In this document: piece after piece, positions 26,078 to 33,364 of the stretch | How the letters are laid out: each line of letters starts with the position of its first letter | Numbering within the stretch: the first letter of the stretch is position 1 | NCBI RefSeq assembly: GCF_026626635.1 | Contig: NZ_JAPNKA010000001.1 | Location: 12,322,501-12,386,500 of the forward strand | Reading direction: 5' to 3' | Origin: Archangium lansingense | GTDB taxonomy: Bacteria > Myxococcota > Myxococcia > Myxococcales > Myxococcaceae | Length of the DNA stretch: 64,000 bases | The notes under the pieces: generated by a model | The model's input: the letters and a program-made list of their open reading frames with translations, nothing else | Database searches by the model: none | Told to the model about the DNA's origin: nothing | Position numbers and translations under genes: made by a program

Positions 26078-28249
26078 TCAGTCCAGCGTCAGGTTCTCGG
26101 GATTGGAGGCGGACTTGTCCATGATTCCGGTGGGTCCGTCGTTGAGCACGCACTCACCGCTCACCTGCTCCGAGAAGTTGCACCCGGACTTGGGATTGCC
26201 CCAACGGCTGGTGGAGTTGAGCCACGACTGGCTCCCGCCATACGTACCGGGCGACTGCCGGACGAAGGACACGGTGCTGTTCCAGGTGTACCAGGGGATG
26301 CCGCGGCTCGTGTCATCGGCGAGGAAGTCCCCGTTGCCGATGGTCTTGTAGATGTGCCGGGCGGCGTCCGGGTAGATGCCGTGCGAGCCCTGCGCCGCGT
26401 ACACCTCCGCGTGGAAGCCCGCCAGGGCCAGGTTGTTCTTGTCCCCGAAGTTGAAGGTCTGCCCCCCCGAGTGCTGGCTCAGGAACACCTGGGACGGCCG
26501 GCCCTCCACGAAGCGGACCGTGAGGTGCTCCCAGTCTCCCACGTGGTTGCCAAAGGTGGAGTAACCGCCAACACAGCCCCAGGGCGAGTACCAGCCGATG
26601 CACACGCGCTTGCCGTTGTTGTACGGGTAGAAGGTCCAGTAGACGATGTCCGTGATGTTGGTCGGCTGGCCACCCTGGGTGCGGTTGATGATCTCCGCGT
26701 AGATGGGCACCGAGGTCGTGTTCGGGCGCTGACCATCGAGGAACTGGGGATCCGTGCAGGAGTCACACCCCAGGGCCTGGTTGGTCACCATGTACCCGTT
26801 GGACTCGTGCACGTTGGGGAGGAAGAACCCGATCGAGGACGGGAAGTAATACTCCTCCCCATGCAGCCAGATGAGCGGCGCGAACAGGGCGGCCGTCACG
26901 GCATCCACGGGCGTGCCCTTGAACTCCACGTTGGCGGTGGCGCTCTTGTTGATGACCCAGTAGCGGTTGCCGCCGGTGTCCGAGTGGCTGGGCCGGGCGA
27001 TGAAGGTGGAGAGCGCCAGGCCGCGATGGTCCCGAGGCTCCACCTGCCAGATGCCCACGTCGTAGTCCGCGCCCGAGCCGCTGTCATTCCAGAGCCCGGA
27101 GGGGTTCGCCGGGAGCACGTACTCGCTGCGCACGCAGCGGATGAGGTCAGTCGAGGGCTTGTCGTAGCCGAGAACCGTGACGGTGCCGAGGCAGGTGTAG
27201 CCCGCGGCGGGCAGCGGCTCCCAGATGGAGACGTCATGCGTGCCACCCGAGCCCCAATCGCTCCACACCCAGGCGTAATCGGCGGGCCGCGCCAGCACAT
27301 CGCCCTCGCCGCTGGCGACCCAGCTCACCCGGGGAGCCGAGCCATGGAAGGGCTGCGCCACGTCGCCCAGCGAGTAGTAACCGGGGTACTGGGCGAGGTT
27401 GGCGCGCCAGACGGCCACATCGTTGTCGGCGCCCGTCCCATGGTCGTCGTAGATCCAGTTGAACGAGGTCGCCGCCTGGACGAAGAGCCGCTGGGGGTAG
27501 CGGATGACCGCCTTGTCCGCCTTGAGCGTGAACTCCCCGCTCGCCCCGGGGGAGTAGGTCGCCGCGACGAGTTTGTAGGTGCCCGGCGACAGGAAATAGG
27601 ACAGACGCGAGGTGAGGTTCCCACCGCTGTCATCGTCCTGGGCGAGGACGTTGCCGTTCACATCCGTCAGGTAGAGGTAGGTGTCGAGCGGCGCGGTGAG
27701 GTTGAACGTCACCGTGCTGGCCGGGCCGGTGTAGTCCACGATGAACTGGCGGTTGGCCGTGCTGGCGGGGTTCATCCCGCCCGAGCCGCTCCAATGGCCA
27801 TACACTGAGTTGCTCTGCGGCATGGAGGGCGCCTCCACCACCACGCTCGAGGTCAAATCATTGAAGTCGTCTCCCACCCAGACGGTATCGGCGGTGAAGA
27901 GCTTCGACCTGCCGTCGAAGCCGTGCTCGTAGAGCGTGACGCTCCAGCCGCTCGGCACCTGGAGGGAGCTGACCGAGTCATTGCCCACGCCGGTCAGTTG
28001 GCTCATGTCATAGCGGCCGGGCTGGAGGGACTGGACGCGGCCCCCGTAGTTCCCATGCTCATAGAGGAGCACCGTGGTGGCGAGAGCCTGGCCGCTCGAG
28101 CCGGTCTCCTCCTGCGCGGGGAGTTCCTCCCCCGGGCCGCAGCCCACGCCCGCCATGAGCGCGGCGCCCAGGAGTAATCCCCGCAAGGGGAGGCTCTTCG
28201 ATTTCACGGGGAGGCAAATGGCGAAGTCGGGGGGATGAATCTTCTTCAT
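26078..28249 (-). CDS. Vps62-related secreted lipoprotein with beta/gamma-crystallin and PPC domains
   Basis: A 723-residue lipoprotein starting at ATG 28249 (AAGGACC upstream), lipobox at Cys37 (MAGVGC). Domains in order: a beta/gamma-crystallin-like module at about 56-135 (LLYEHGNYGGRVQSL, VTLYEHGFDGRSKLF); a bacterial pre-peptidase C-terminal-like beta domain at about 145-250 (TVTFNLTAPLDTYLYL); and a Vps62/DUF946-type domain to the end (APLIWLHGEEYYFPSS, VYWTFYPYNNGKRVC, GNHVGDWEHLTVRF, AAQGSHGIYPD). Vps62-like proteins are found widely in fungi and bacteria without a settled activity. A sigma-54 promoter and twin activator sites lie upstream, divergent to the FHA-type activator gene, so induction by that activator is very likely. 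Confidence 0.85.
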   Translation of the reverse strand: MKKIHPPDFAICLPVKSKSLPLRGLLLGAALMAGVGCGPGEELPAQEETGSSGQALATTVLLYEHGNYGGRVQSLQPGRYDMSQLTGVGNDSVSSLQVPSGWSVTLYEHGFDGRSKLFTADTVWVGDDFNDLTSSVVVEAPSMPQSNSVYGHWSGSGGMNPASTANRQFIVDYTGPASTVTFNLTAPLDTYLYLTDVNGNVLAQDDDSGGNLTSRLSYFLSPGTYKLVAATYSPGASGEFTLKADKAVIRYPQRLFVQAATSFNWIYDDHGTGADNDVAVWRANLAQYPGYYSLGDVAQPFHGSAPRVSWVASGEGDVLARPADYAWVWSDWGSGGTHDVSIWEPLPAAGYTCLGTVTVLGYDKPSTDLIRCVRSEYVLPANPSGLWNDSGSGADYDVGIWQVEPRDHRGLALSTFIARPSHSDTGGNRYWVINKSATANVEFKGTPVDAVTAALFAPLIWLHGEEYYFPSSIGFFLPNVHESNGYMVTNQALGCDSCTDPQFLDGQRPNTTSVPIYAEIINRTQGGQPTNITDIVYWTFYPYNNGKRVCIGWYSPWGCVGGYSTFGNHVGDWEHLTVRFVEGRPSQVFLSQHSGGQTFNFGDKNNLALAGFHAEVYAAQGSHGIYPDAARHIYKTIGNGDFLADDTSRGIPWYTWNSTVSFVRQSPGTYGGSQSWLNSTSRWGNPKSGCNFSEQVSGECVLNDGPTGIMDKSASNPENLTLD

Positions 28250-28300
28250 GGTGGGTCCTTCTGGGTTCAGGGAGCCTTGAACGAGCTCGCGGCGACCCTG

Positions 28301-28316
28301 AGCATGCCTCGTGCCA
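28301..28316 (-). promoter_or_regulatory. Sigma-54 (-24/-12) promoter of the Vps62-like lipoprotein gene
   Basis: On the minus strand TGGCACGAGGCATGCT gives the -24 GG and -12 GC exactly 10 bases apart and matches the RpoN consensus closely. It sits about 50 bases upstream of ATG 28249. The same element recurs in front of the GON-domain gene. Confidence 0.85.
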
Positions 28317-28388
28317 GCACGTCCCCGGAGGAGCTTCCGAGGAGAAACCCCGCGGGGAAGGCCTCGGAGACCATGGCGCGGTTTGTCG

Positions 28389-28420
28389 GCGACATGTCGC
28401 CAACTCCCCGAAACGTCGCG
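28389..28420. promoter_or_regulatory. Twin upstream activator sites (UAS) for the sigma-54 activator, locus 1
   Basis: A perfect 12-bp palindrome GCGACATGTCGC (28389-28400) is followed, 20 bp centre to centre, by the imperfect dyad CCGAAACGTCGC (28408-28419). The first site begins 73 bp beyond the sigma-54 promoter. The same pair stands 72 bp from the promoter of the GON-domain gene. It also lies in front of the divergent activator gene, so autoregulation is possible. Confidence 0.75.
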
Positions 28421-28473
28421 GCCCTGGAGGTCGCGAGACGGGCCACGGGAGGGAAGTGGTACAGTCGCGGGCG

Positions 28474-30090
28474 ATGTCTCGCTCCGAGCCCCGCGAGTCC
28501 CAGTCCCCCCCGCTGGTCGCCGAGGTCTCCACGGCCATCGGCCATACGCCAAGCACCGTGGCATCCGCCGACCAGGCGGTGCCGGTGCTGACCCTCATCT
28601 CCCACCCCACGGCCACCCGGGCGGGAGAGCGACTCGTGCTGGAGGGGGTCGCGGCGGGCCGAGAGGTGGCCGTGTCTCGCAACGGCCCGAACTTCACCCG
28701 GCCTGGAGAGACCTTCGGGCAGCCCCTGTCCGATCCCTTCGTGAGCCGGACCCCCATCGTGTTCTCACCTGGCGAAGAAGGGCGGCTCCGGGTGCGCGTG
28801 GGAGAGGGCGGAACCCGGGTGGTGGTGGATGGGCAGCTGCTGACGAGCCGTGAATTCACGCCGGAGGAGCTGGCGGCGGGCGTGCTGCTGGAGCTCTCGG
28901 GCCGGGTGGTGGTGCTGCTGCACCAGGCCTCGAACAAGGCGCGAGCACCCGGGGACACGCTGGGCATGGTGGGCGAGAGCCCGGGCATCCGGCGCGTGCG
29001 CGAGCACATCCAGCGCATCGCCGACCTCAACGTCCCGGTGCTGGTCCGAGGTGAGACCGGCACGGGCAAGGAGCTGGTGGCCCAGGCCATCCACCAGCAC
29101 AGCCCGCGCAAGGGGCGCCCCTTCATCAGCGTGAACCTGGGCGCCATCCCCAAGGAGCTGGCGGCCGCCGAGCTGTTCGGCGCGCACCGAGGCGCCTTCA
29201 CTGGAGCGACTCGGGATCGGGAGGGCTTCTTCCGGGCGGCCCAGGGGGGCACCCTGTTCCTCGACGAGGTGGGCGAGGCGCCCCCGGAGGTGCAGGTGAT
29301 GCTGCTCCGGGTGCTGGAGACCGGCGAGCTGTACCCGGTGGGCGGGCATACGCCCATCAAGACGGATGTCCGGCTGATCGCCGCGACCGACGCCAACCTG
29401 GAGGAGCACATCCGGGATGGGCGCTTCAAGGCGCCGCTGCTGCATCGCCTGGCCGGTTATGAAATCCGGCTGCCCCCCCTGCGCGAGCGCCGCGAGGACC
29501 TCGGGATGCTGTTCCAACACTTCGCGCGAGAGGAGCTGGAGGCCATTGGCGAGGCCCACCGCCTGACGCCCCAGGACCCTTATGCCGAGCCCTGGTTGCC
29601 CGCGTCGCTCGCGGTGCGGCTGCTGCGCTACGCCTGGCCCGGCAACATCCGGCAGTTGCGCAACATCACCCGGCAGTTGGTGATTGGCAGCCGGGGGCAG
29701 GCCGTCCTGCAACTGGATCCACGGCTCGCCGAGGAGTTGGACGCCGCGGGGCCCGCTCCGAAGCTAGAACCCGCCCCCACGCCCACTGCGGTGGCTCGCC
29801 GCAAGTCCACCGAGGTCACCGGAGAGGAACTCCTCTCCGCGCTGCGGCAGCACGCCTGGGATCTCAAGTCGGCGGCGGACACGCTCGGGATTCCGCGCTC
29901 CTCCATCTACGACCTCATCGACAAGCACCCGAACATCCGCCGGGCGGGAACCCTGAGCGCGGAGGAGATCACCGCCTGCCATCAAACGTGCGGAGGCGAC
30001 CTGAACGCCATGGTCCAGCGCCTGGAGGTCTCCAAGAAGGCGCTCAACCGGCGCCTCAAGGAACTGGGCCTGAGCGCCCGGAGCTCCTGA
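28474..30090 (+). CDS. Sigma-54-dependent activator with N-terminal FHA domain
   Basis: A 538-residue enhancer-binding protein. Residues about 38-150 are FHA-like (a beta-sandwich with VSRNG, FVSRTPIVF and GRVVVLLH), replacing the usual receiver domain; FHA domains bind phosphothreonine. The AAA+ domain has Walker A GETGTGKE (193-200), the sigma-54 contact loop GAFTGA (240-245) and Walker B LFLDE (261-265), so it should open RpoN promoters. The C-terminus has Fis-like helix-turn-helix segments (SAADTLGIPRSSIYDLI, LEVSKKALNRRLKELGL). It is divergent from the Vps62-like gene, with twin palindromes between them. ATG 28474 is used; GTG 28456 is an alternative. Neighbouring Ser/Thr kinase activity could supply its signal (inference). 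Confidence 0.93.
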   Translation: MSRSEPRESQSPPLVAEVSTAIGHTPSTVASADQAVPVLTLISHPTATRAGERLVLEGVAAGREVAVSRNGPNFTRPGETFGQPLSDPFVSRTPIVFSPGEEGRLRVRVGEGGTRVVVDGQLLTSREFTPEELAAGVLLELSGRVVVLLHQASNKARAPGDTLGMVGESPGIRRVREHIQRIADLNVPVLVRGETGTGKELVAQAIHQHSPRKGRPFISVNLGAIPKELAAAELFGAHRGAFTGATRDREGFFRAAQGGTLFLDEVGEAPPEVQVMLLRVLETGELYPVGGHTPIKTDVRLIAATDANLEEHIRDGRFKAPLLHRLAGYEIRLPPLRERREDLGMLFQHFAREELEAIGEAHRLTPQDPYAEPWLPASLAVRLLRYAWPGNIRQLRNITRQLVIGSRGQAVLQLDPRLAEELDAAGPAPKLEPAPTPTAVARRKSTEVTGEELLSALRQHAWDLKSAADTLGIPRSSIYDLIDKHPNIRRAGTLSAEEITACHQTCGGDLNAMVQRLEVSKKALNRRLKELGLSARSS

Positions 30091-30143
30091 ATCGCGGCAT
30101 GTCCGCTGCACAGCGTTGGCGCAGGTTCGAAAGGAGCAGCACC

Positions 30144-30650
30144 GTGGCGAGACATCAACTGATCATCTCCAGAGAGCTCAGCAGGAAATACCCGATCCGT
30201 TCCGAGGCAGGGCAGTCCAAGGTCACCAGCAGGGTGGTGGTCAACTGGAAGGGAACGTGGGAGCCAGACGATCAACCCGAGATGTACCTGGTGGTGGCGC
30301 CACAGGATGAAATCGAGATCGTGCTCCAGCCCGACGAGTTCGGGGGCGCTGGCTTGTGGTTCTTCAAGCAGGAGGAGCAGAAGACCCCCTTGTTCCGGCC
30401 AACGCTGGAACCCGGGCGGCTCATCAAGAAGCTGGCCACCTCGCTCCAGTCACTGTGGGACCCCCAGAGTGAAGATGAGGAGGATCGCGTGGACATCGAG
30501 AGCGGGAGCAGGATCCTCGAGGTGAATCACATGCTCGCGGGTGACTCGGGAGAGTCACGTTATAGCCTGCGCCTCAGCGGGCTGGGGCAGAGACCCGTGC
30601 CCATCGGCGGGCAGGGCCAGCCCGGCTCCCTCACAGCCTCCAAGCCCTGA
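30144..30650 (+). CDS. Hypothetical cytoplasmic protein downstream of the activator
   Basis: A 168-residue protein with no signal peptide or membrane span. It starts at GTG 30144, which has an excellent AAAGGAG 7 bases upstream; an ATG at 30099 in the same frame lacks one. The sequence is beta-rich and polar (SKVTSRVVVNWKGTWEP, MYLVVAPQDEIEIVLQPDEFGGAGLWFFKQEEQ), with an acidic patch (DPQSEDEEDRVDIES). It follows the FHA activator by 53 bp and may be co-transcribed. I do not recognise the family. Confidence 0.65.
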   Translation: MARHQLIISRELSRKYPIRSEAGQSKVTSRVVVNWKGTWEPDDQPEMYLVVAPQDEIEIVLQPDEFGGAGLWFFKQEEQKTPLFRPTLEPGRLIKKLATSLQSLWDPQSEDEEDRVDIESGSRILEVNHMLAGDSGESRYSLRLSGLGQRPVPIGGQGQPGSLTASKP

Positions 30651-30808
30651 GGGAAGTTCCTGTCGAGCCGGCCCCACGTCATCGGGGCAAGCCCACCCTC
30701 GAGAGATGGCTCACCCAGCACGCATGGAACGCCGCTTCGACGTCATCACCTTCGACTCTGGGAGGGAGGTATCGCGAACGCCTTCCTCAGCGCCGCACCC
30801 GTGGATGT

Positions 30809-30843
30809 CCCCTCTCCCTCTGGGAGAGGGCTAGGGTGAGGGT
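30809..30843 (-). repeat. REP-like repeat, copy 2 (inverted member of a pair)
   Basis: CCCTCTCCCTCTGGGAGAGG followed by TAGGGTGAGGGT is the reverse complement of the family core, with its own 8-bp hairpin stem (CTCTCCC/GGGAGAG). Confidence 0.75.
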
Positions 30844-30889
30844 CTTCCCTCTGTATGACATCGCGGCAGCGAGAGACACGCAGGGGACT

Positions 30890-30926
30890 ACCCTCACCCC
30901 CCGCCCTCTCCCAGAGGGAGAGGGAG
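30890..30926 (+). repeat. REP-like repeat, copy 3 (direct member of the pair)
   Basis: ACCCTCACCCCCCGCCC followed by TCTCCCAGAGGGAGAGGGAG. With copy 2 it forms a two-repeat inverted unit like the REP doublets (REPIN/BIME) of other bacteria. Confidence 0.75.
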
Positions 30927-30965
30927 CATGCGCAGCAGGGAGAGGTCCGACGCTCTGCCTCTCCT

Positions 30966-31466
30966 TCATTGCAAGCCCATGAATTGCCTGCCGGGGAACG
31001 CGCGCCGCGAGAGCTGGCCCAGCAAGCCGAAGTCCTGCAGGAAGCCTGGGTTGATGCTGTTCCCCTGCTCGTCCAGGAAGTTGATCCGATGACAGGTGAA
31101 GCACACGACCGCATCCACCCAGGTCTTGCCGCGCCAGAATCGCAGGGCGATGTTGGGATTGAAGAGGCATTTGCGCGGCGGCATTGGCGTGTAGTTCTCC
31201 GGTGCCACCCAGCTCTTCGCCAACGCCTGACGCTCCGCCCTGCTCAGCTCGGAACCTTCTTCGGAGAAGACGTACTGACCGTTGTGAGGGAGGTTCTCCT
31301 GGTTGGGAAAGGGCTCTTCACCCAGGAGCTTCGGATCCGTCACGGCGATGAAGATTTGCACCCGGTCCGGCTCCTGAAAGAAGTCCTTCGGGGTGGACGG
31401 GGAACTCGACGAAGGGGATGTGCAGGACAGACACAAGACGAGGAGCAAGGAGTGTACGGGGCGCAT
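30966..31466 (-). CDS. Small secreted protein with one CxxCH motif
   Basis: A 166-residue exported protein starting MRPVHSLLLVLCLSC, where Cys15 may be lipidated (weak lipobox), followed by a Ser/Pro linker. It contains a single CFTCH at 122-126, the c-type haem attachment pattern, preceded by ENYTPMPPRKC and RFWRGKTWVDAV. Only one motif and no clear distal Met ligand are visible, so haem binding is possible but unproven. It follows the GON-domain gene by 34 bp; a long hairpin spans the junction and its start codon lies in the loop. Confidence 0.65.
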   Translation of the reverse strand: MRPVHSLLLVLCLSCTSPSSSSPSTPKDFFQEPDRVQIFIAVTDPKLLGEEPFPNQENLPHNGQYVFSEEGSELSRAERQALAKSWVAPENYTPMPPRKCLFNPNIALRFWRGKTWVDAVVCFTCHRINFLDEQGNSINPGFLQDFGLLGQLSRRAFPGRQFMGLQ

Positions 31467-31489
31467 GGTCCGCCCATCGTACACTCCTT
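31447..31489 (-). promoter_or_regulatory. Intercistronic hairpin covering the start of the CxxCH gene
   Basis: In the leftward transcript, AAGGAGTGTACG (31489-31478) pairs perfectly with CGTACACTCCTT (31458-31447), extended by GGGCG/CGCCC after a 2-base bulge. The 5' arm contains the AAGGAG ribosome site and the apical loop contains the ATG at 31466. It may set the expression ratio of the two genes or stop transcription. Confidence 0.6.
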
Positions 31490-31500
31490 GAGAGAGGCCC

Positions 31501-33180
31501 CTACTGGATGGTGAAGGCCACCGTGCCGCTGCAGCTCGAAGAGGAGTAGCAGCCGGCCTGGATCCGGTAGGTGCCGGACTGGGTGGCCGTGTAGCCCACG
31601 AACGAGAGGTAACCGCAGGCGTCGTCATTCGCGGTCACGTGCGTGCCATCCGGGGCATACAGCCGCAGGTAGGTGTCACCCGAGCCGGACGCGCCGTTCA
31701 CCGAGCAGGTGCCGAAGGAGAGCGTCTGCCCGGCGGTGAGCGTCACGTCGAAGGGCGTGGTGTTCTGCGTCGCGCTGTTGGTGTTGGAGGCGTTGAAGTT
31801 GAAGCTGCCCGAGGTCGGCTGCGCGGGAGGCGCGGGAGGAGCAGACGCGTACTCGAGCTGGAGCTGGGCGCTGCGGCCGTTGAAGGGATGGTCGGCGCCC
31901 TGCACCGACATCCAGCCGCAATCCCCCCGGCCCCACAGGTCCACCACCTGGTTGTTCGCGCTGTAGGTGGCCCCACCGGAGGGGTAGGAGCCGACCGCCA
32001 CGAACTGGTTGGTCGCCACCGCGAAGGACGTGCCCCGCAGGTCGACATTGCCCACTCCAGGGTTGCCGAAGTCGCAGTTCATCGCCGCGGCATAGGACAT
32101 CGAGGTGACGGCATCCCCGTGCCAGAGCAACCCGGAGGAGGTGGAGAAGGTCTGGTCGCCAGTGCTCACGCGCAGGGTGGCGGGGTCGATGCGAACCTTG
32201 GTGAAGAGGGTCCGCACGTTGGTGCCGCCGCCGTTGTTAACTCCCGCGGTGTACTGGGAGAAGTTGAGCGAGGAGCCCGTCGACGGCAGCGACAGATACT
32301 CCGCGGGAGTGCCCGCCATGTTGCGGCACCACGCCTCCCACGGCTTGGCCGCGTCGCCGTTGACGTACAGCACGTACTCGCCATCCGCCGCGGAGGGATG
32401 GGCGTTCTTGATGTCCTGGCAGCTCGCCGGGGTGCTCTGCCTGTACTGGAGCTGCAACTGCGCGGGCCGCCCGTTGAAGGGATGGTCGGCGCCCTGCACC
32501 GACATCCAGCCGCAATCCCCCCGGCCCCACAGGTCCACCACCTGGTTGTTCGCGCTGTAGGTGGCCGCACCAGAGGGGTAGGAGCCGACCGCCACGAACT
32601 GGTTGGGCGCCACCGCGAAGGACGTGCCCCGCAGGTCGATATTGCCCACTCCAGGGTTGCCGAAGTCGCAGTTCATCGCCGCGGCATAGGACATCGAGGT
32701 GACGGCATCCCCGTGCCAGAGCAACCCGGAGGAGGTGGAGAAGGTCTGGTCGCCGGCGCTCACGCGCAGGGTGGCGGGGTCGATGCGAACCTTGGTGAAG
32801 AGGGTCCGCACGTTGGTGCCGCCGCCGTTGTTAACTCCCGCGGTGTACTGGGAGAAGTTGAGCGAGGGGCCCGTCGACGGCAGCGACAAATACTCCGCGG
32901 GAGTGCCCGCCATGTTGCGGCACCACGCCGACCAGGGCTTGGACCTATCGCCGCCGTGGAACAGCACGTACTCGCCATCCGCCGCAGAGGGATTGGCGTT
33001 ATTGATGTCCTGGCAGCTCGCCGGGCCAGTCGTGAGTGCGGCCCGCGTTTGGCCCAGTTCCGTGGGGGCCTGCGGGTCGAGCCCCTTGGCCTCGGGGCTC
33101 TTCGGGTCCTCCAGCCCGCAGGCAGGGAGGACGGCGAGGCTGGCGGCGAACATCAGCTTCTTCCAACGGGGGGCGTACAT
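31501..33180 (-). CDS. Secreted lipoprotein with two tandem GON domains and a C-terminal PPC-like domain
   Basis: A 559-residue lipoprotein (lipobox LPAC, Cys21) beginning at ATG 33180. Two GON-type domains follow, each starting PASCQDI and containing DGEYVL, KPW.AWCRNMAGTPAEYLSL, FSQYTAG, FTKVRIDPATLRV, DQTFSTSSG and GWMSVQGADHPFNG. GON domains were first described at the ends of animal ADAMTS proteases and are common in myxobacterial surface proteins, with unknown activity. The last about 100 residues form a pre-peptidase C-terminal-like domain (DVTLTAGQTLSFGTC, GDTYLRLYAPDG). The two GON copies are nearly identical in DNA. A sigma-54 promoter and twin UAS precede it, matching those of the Vps62-like gene. 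Confidence 0.85.
   Translation of the reverse strand: MYAPRWKKLMFAASLAVLPACGLEDPKSPEAKGLDPQAPTELGQTRAALTTGPASCQDINNANPSAADGEYVLFHGGDRSKPWSAWCRNMAGTPAEYLSLPSTGPSLNFSQYTAGVNNGGGTNVRTLFTKVRIDPATLRVSAGDQTFSTSSGLLWHGDAVTSMSYAAAMNCDFGNPGVGNIDLRGTSFAVAPNQFVAVGSYPSGAATYSANNQVVDLWGRGDCGWMSVQGADHPFNGRPAQLQLQYRQSTPASCQDIKNAHPSAADGEYVLYVNGDAAKPWEAWCRNMAGTPAEYLSLPSTGSSLNFSQYTAGVNNGGGTNVRTLFTKVRIDPATLRVSTGDQTFSTSSGLLWHGDAVTSMSYAAAMNCDFGNPGVGNVDLRGTSFAVATNQFVAVGSYPSGGATYSANNQVVDLWGRGDCGWMSVQGADHPFNGRSAQLQLEYASAPPAPPAQPTSGSFNFNASNTNSATQNTTPFDVTLTAGQTLSFGTCSVNGASGSGDTYLRLYAPDGTHVTANDDACGYLSFVGYTATQSGTYRIQAGCYSSSSCSGTVAFTIQ
31877..33014 (-). repeat. In-frame tandem duplication encoding the two GON domains
   Basis: DNA from 31877 on reappears from 32471 on with an offset of 594 bp (198 codons). 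Long stretches of about 90 bases are identical, for example from 31877 and from 32471. The high identity at synonymous sites points to recent duplication or gene conversion. Confidence 0.8.
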
Positions 33181-33233
33181 GAGGGTGGGCCTTCCGGGTT
33201 CGGGGAGTCTCGAATGAACTCGGAGTGCCCTTG

Positions 33234-33249
33234 AGCACGCTGCGTGCCA
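33234..33249 (-). promoter_or_regulatory. Sigma-54 (-24/-12) promoter of the GON-domain gene
   Basis: Minus strand TGGCACGCAGCGTGCT has GG and GC 10 bases apart. It lies 53 bases upstream of ATG 33180 and aligns with the promoter of the Vps62-like gene, including flanking bases. Confidence 0.85.
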
Positions 33250-33320
33250 ACACCTGCGTGGGGGCTGTTCAGAGGAGAACCCCCGCCGGGCAGGGCTGGG
33301 AGGGGGTGGAGCAGCTGTCA

Positions 33321-33352
33321 GCGACATGTCGCCGACATTCGCGAAACGTCGC
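33321..33352. promoter_or_regulatory. Twin upstream activator sites, locus 2
   Basis: GCGACATGTCGC (33321-33332) and GCGAAACGTCGC (33341-33352), centres 20 bp apart, repeat the pair at 28389-28420 and stand 72 bp beyond the sigma-54 promoter. They lie between the stop of the kinase gene and the GON-domain gene. Confidence 0.75.
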
Positions 33353-33364
33353 GGCCCCCGGGGG

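Larger units (their letters stand above)
30651..30965. other. Intergenic region holding an inverted REP pair
   Basis: About 315 bp between convergent genes. It contains two REP-like repeats facing each other, separated by about 46 bp. No supported ORF. The structure would also serve as a bidirectional transcription stop. Confidence 0.6.
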
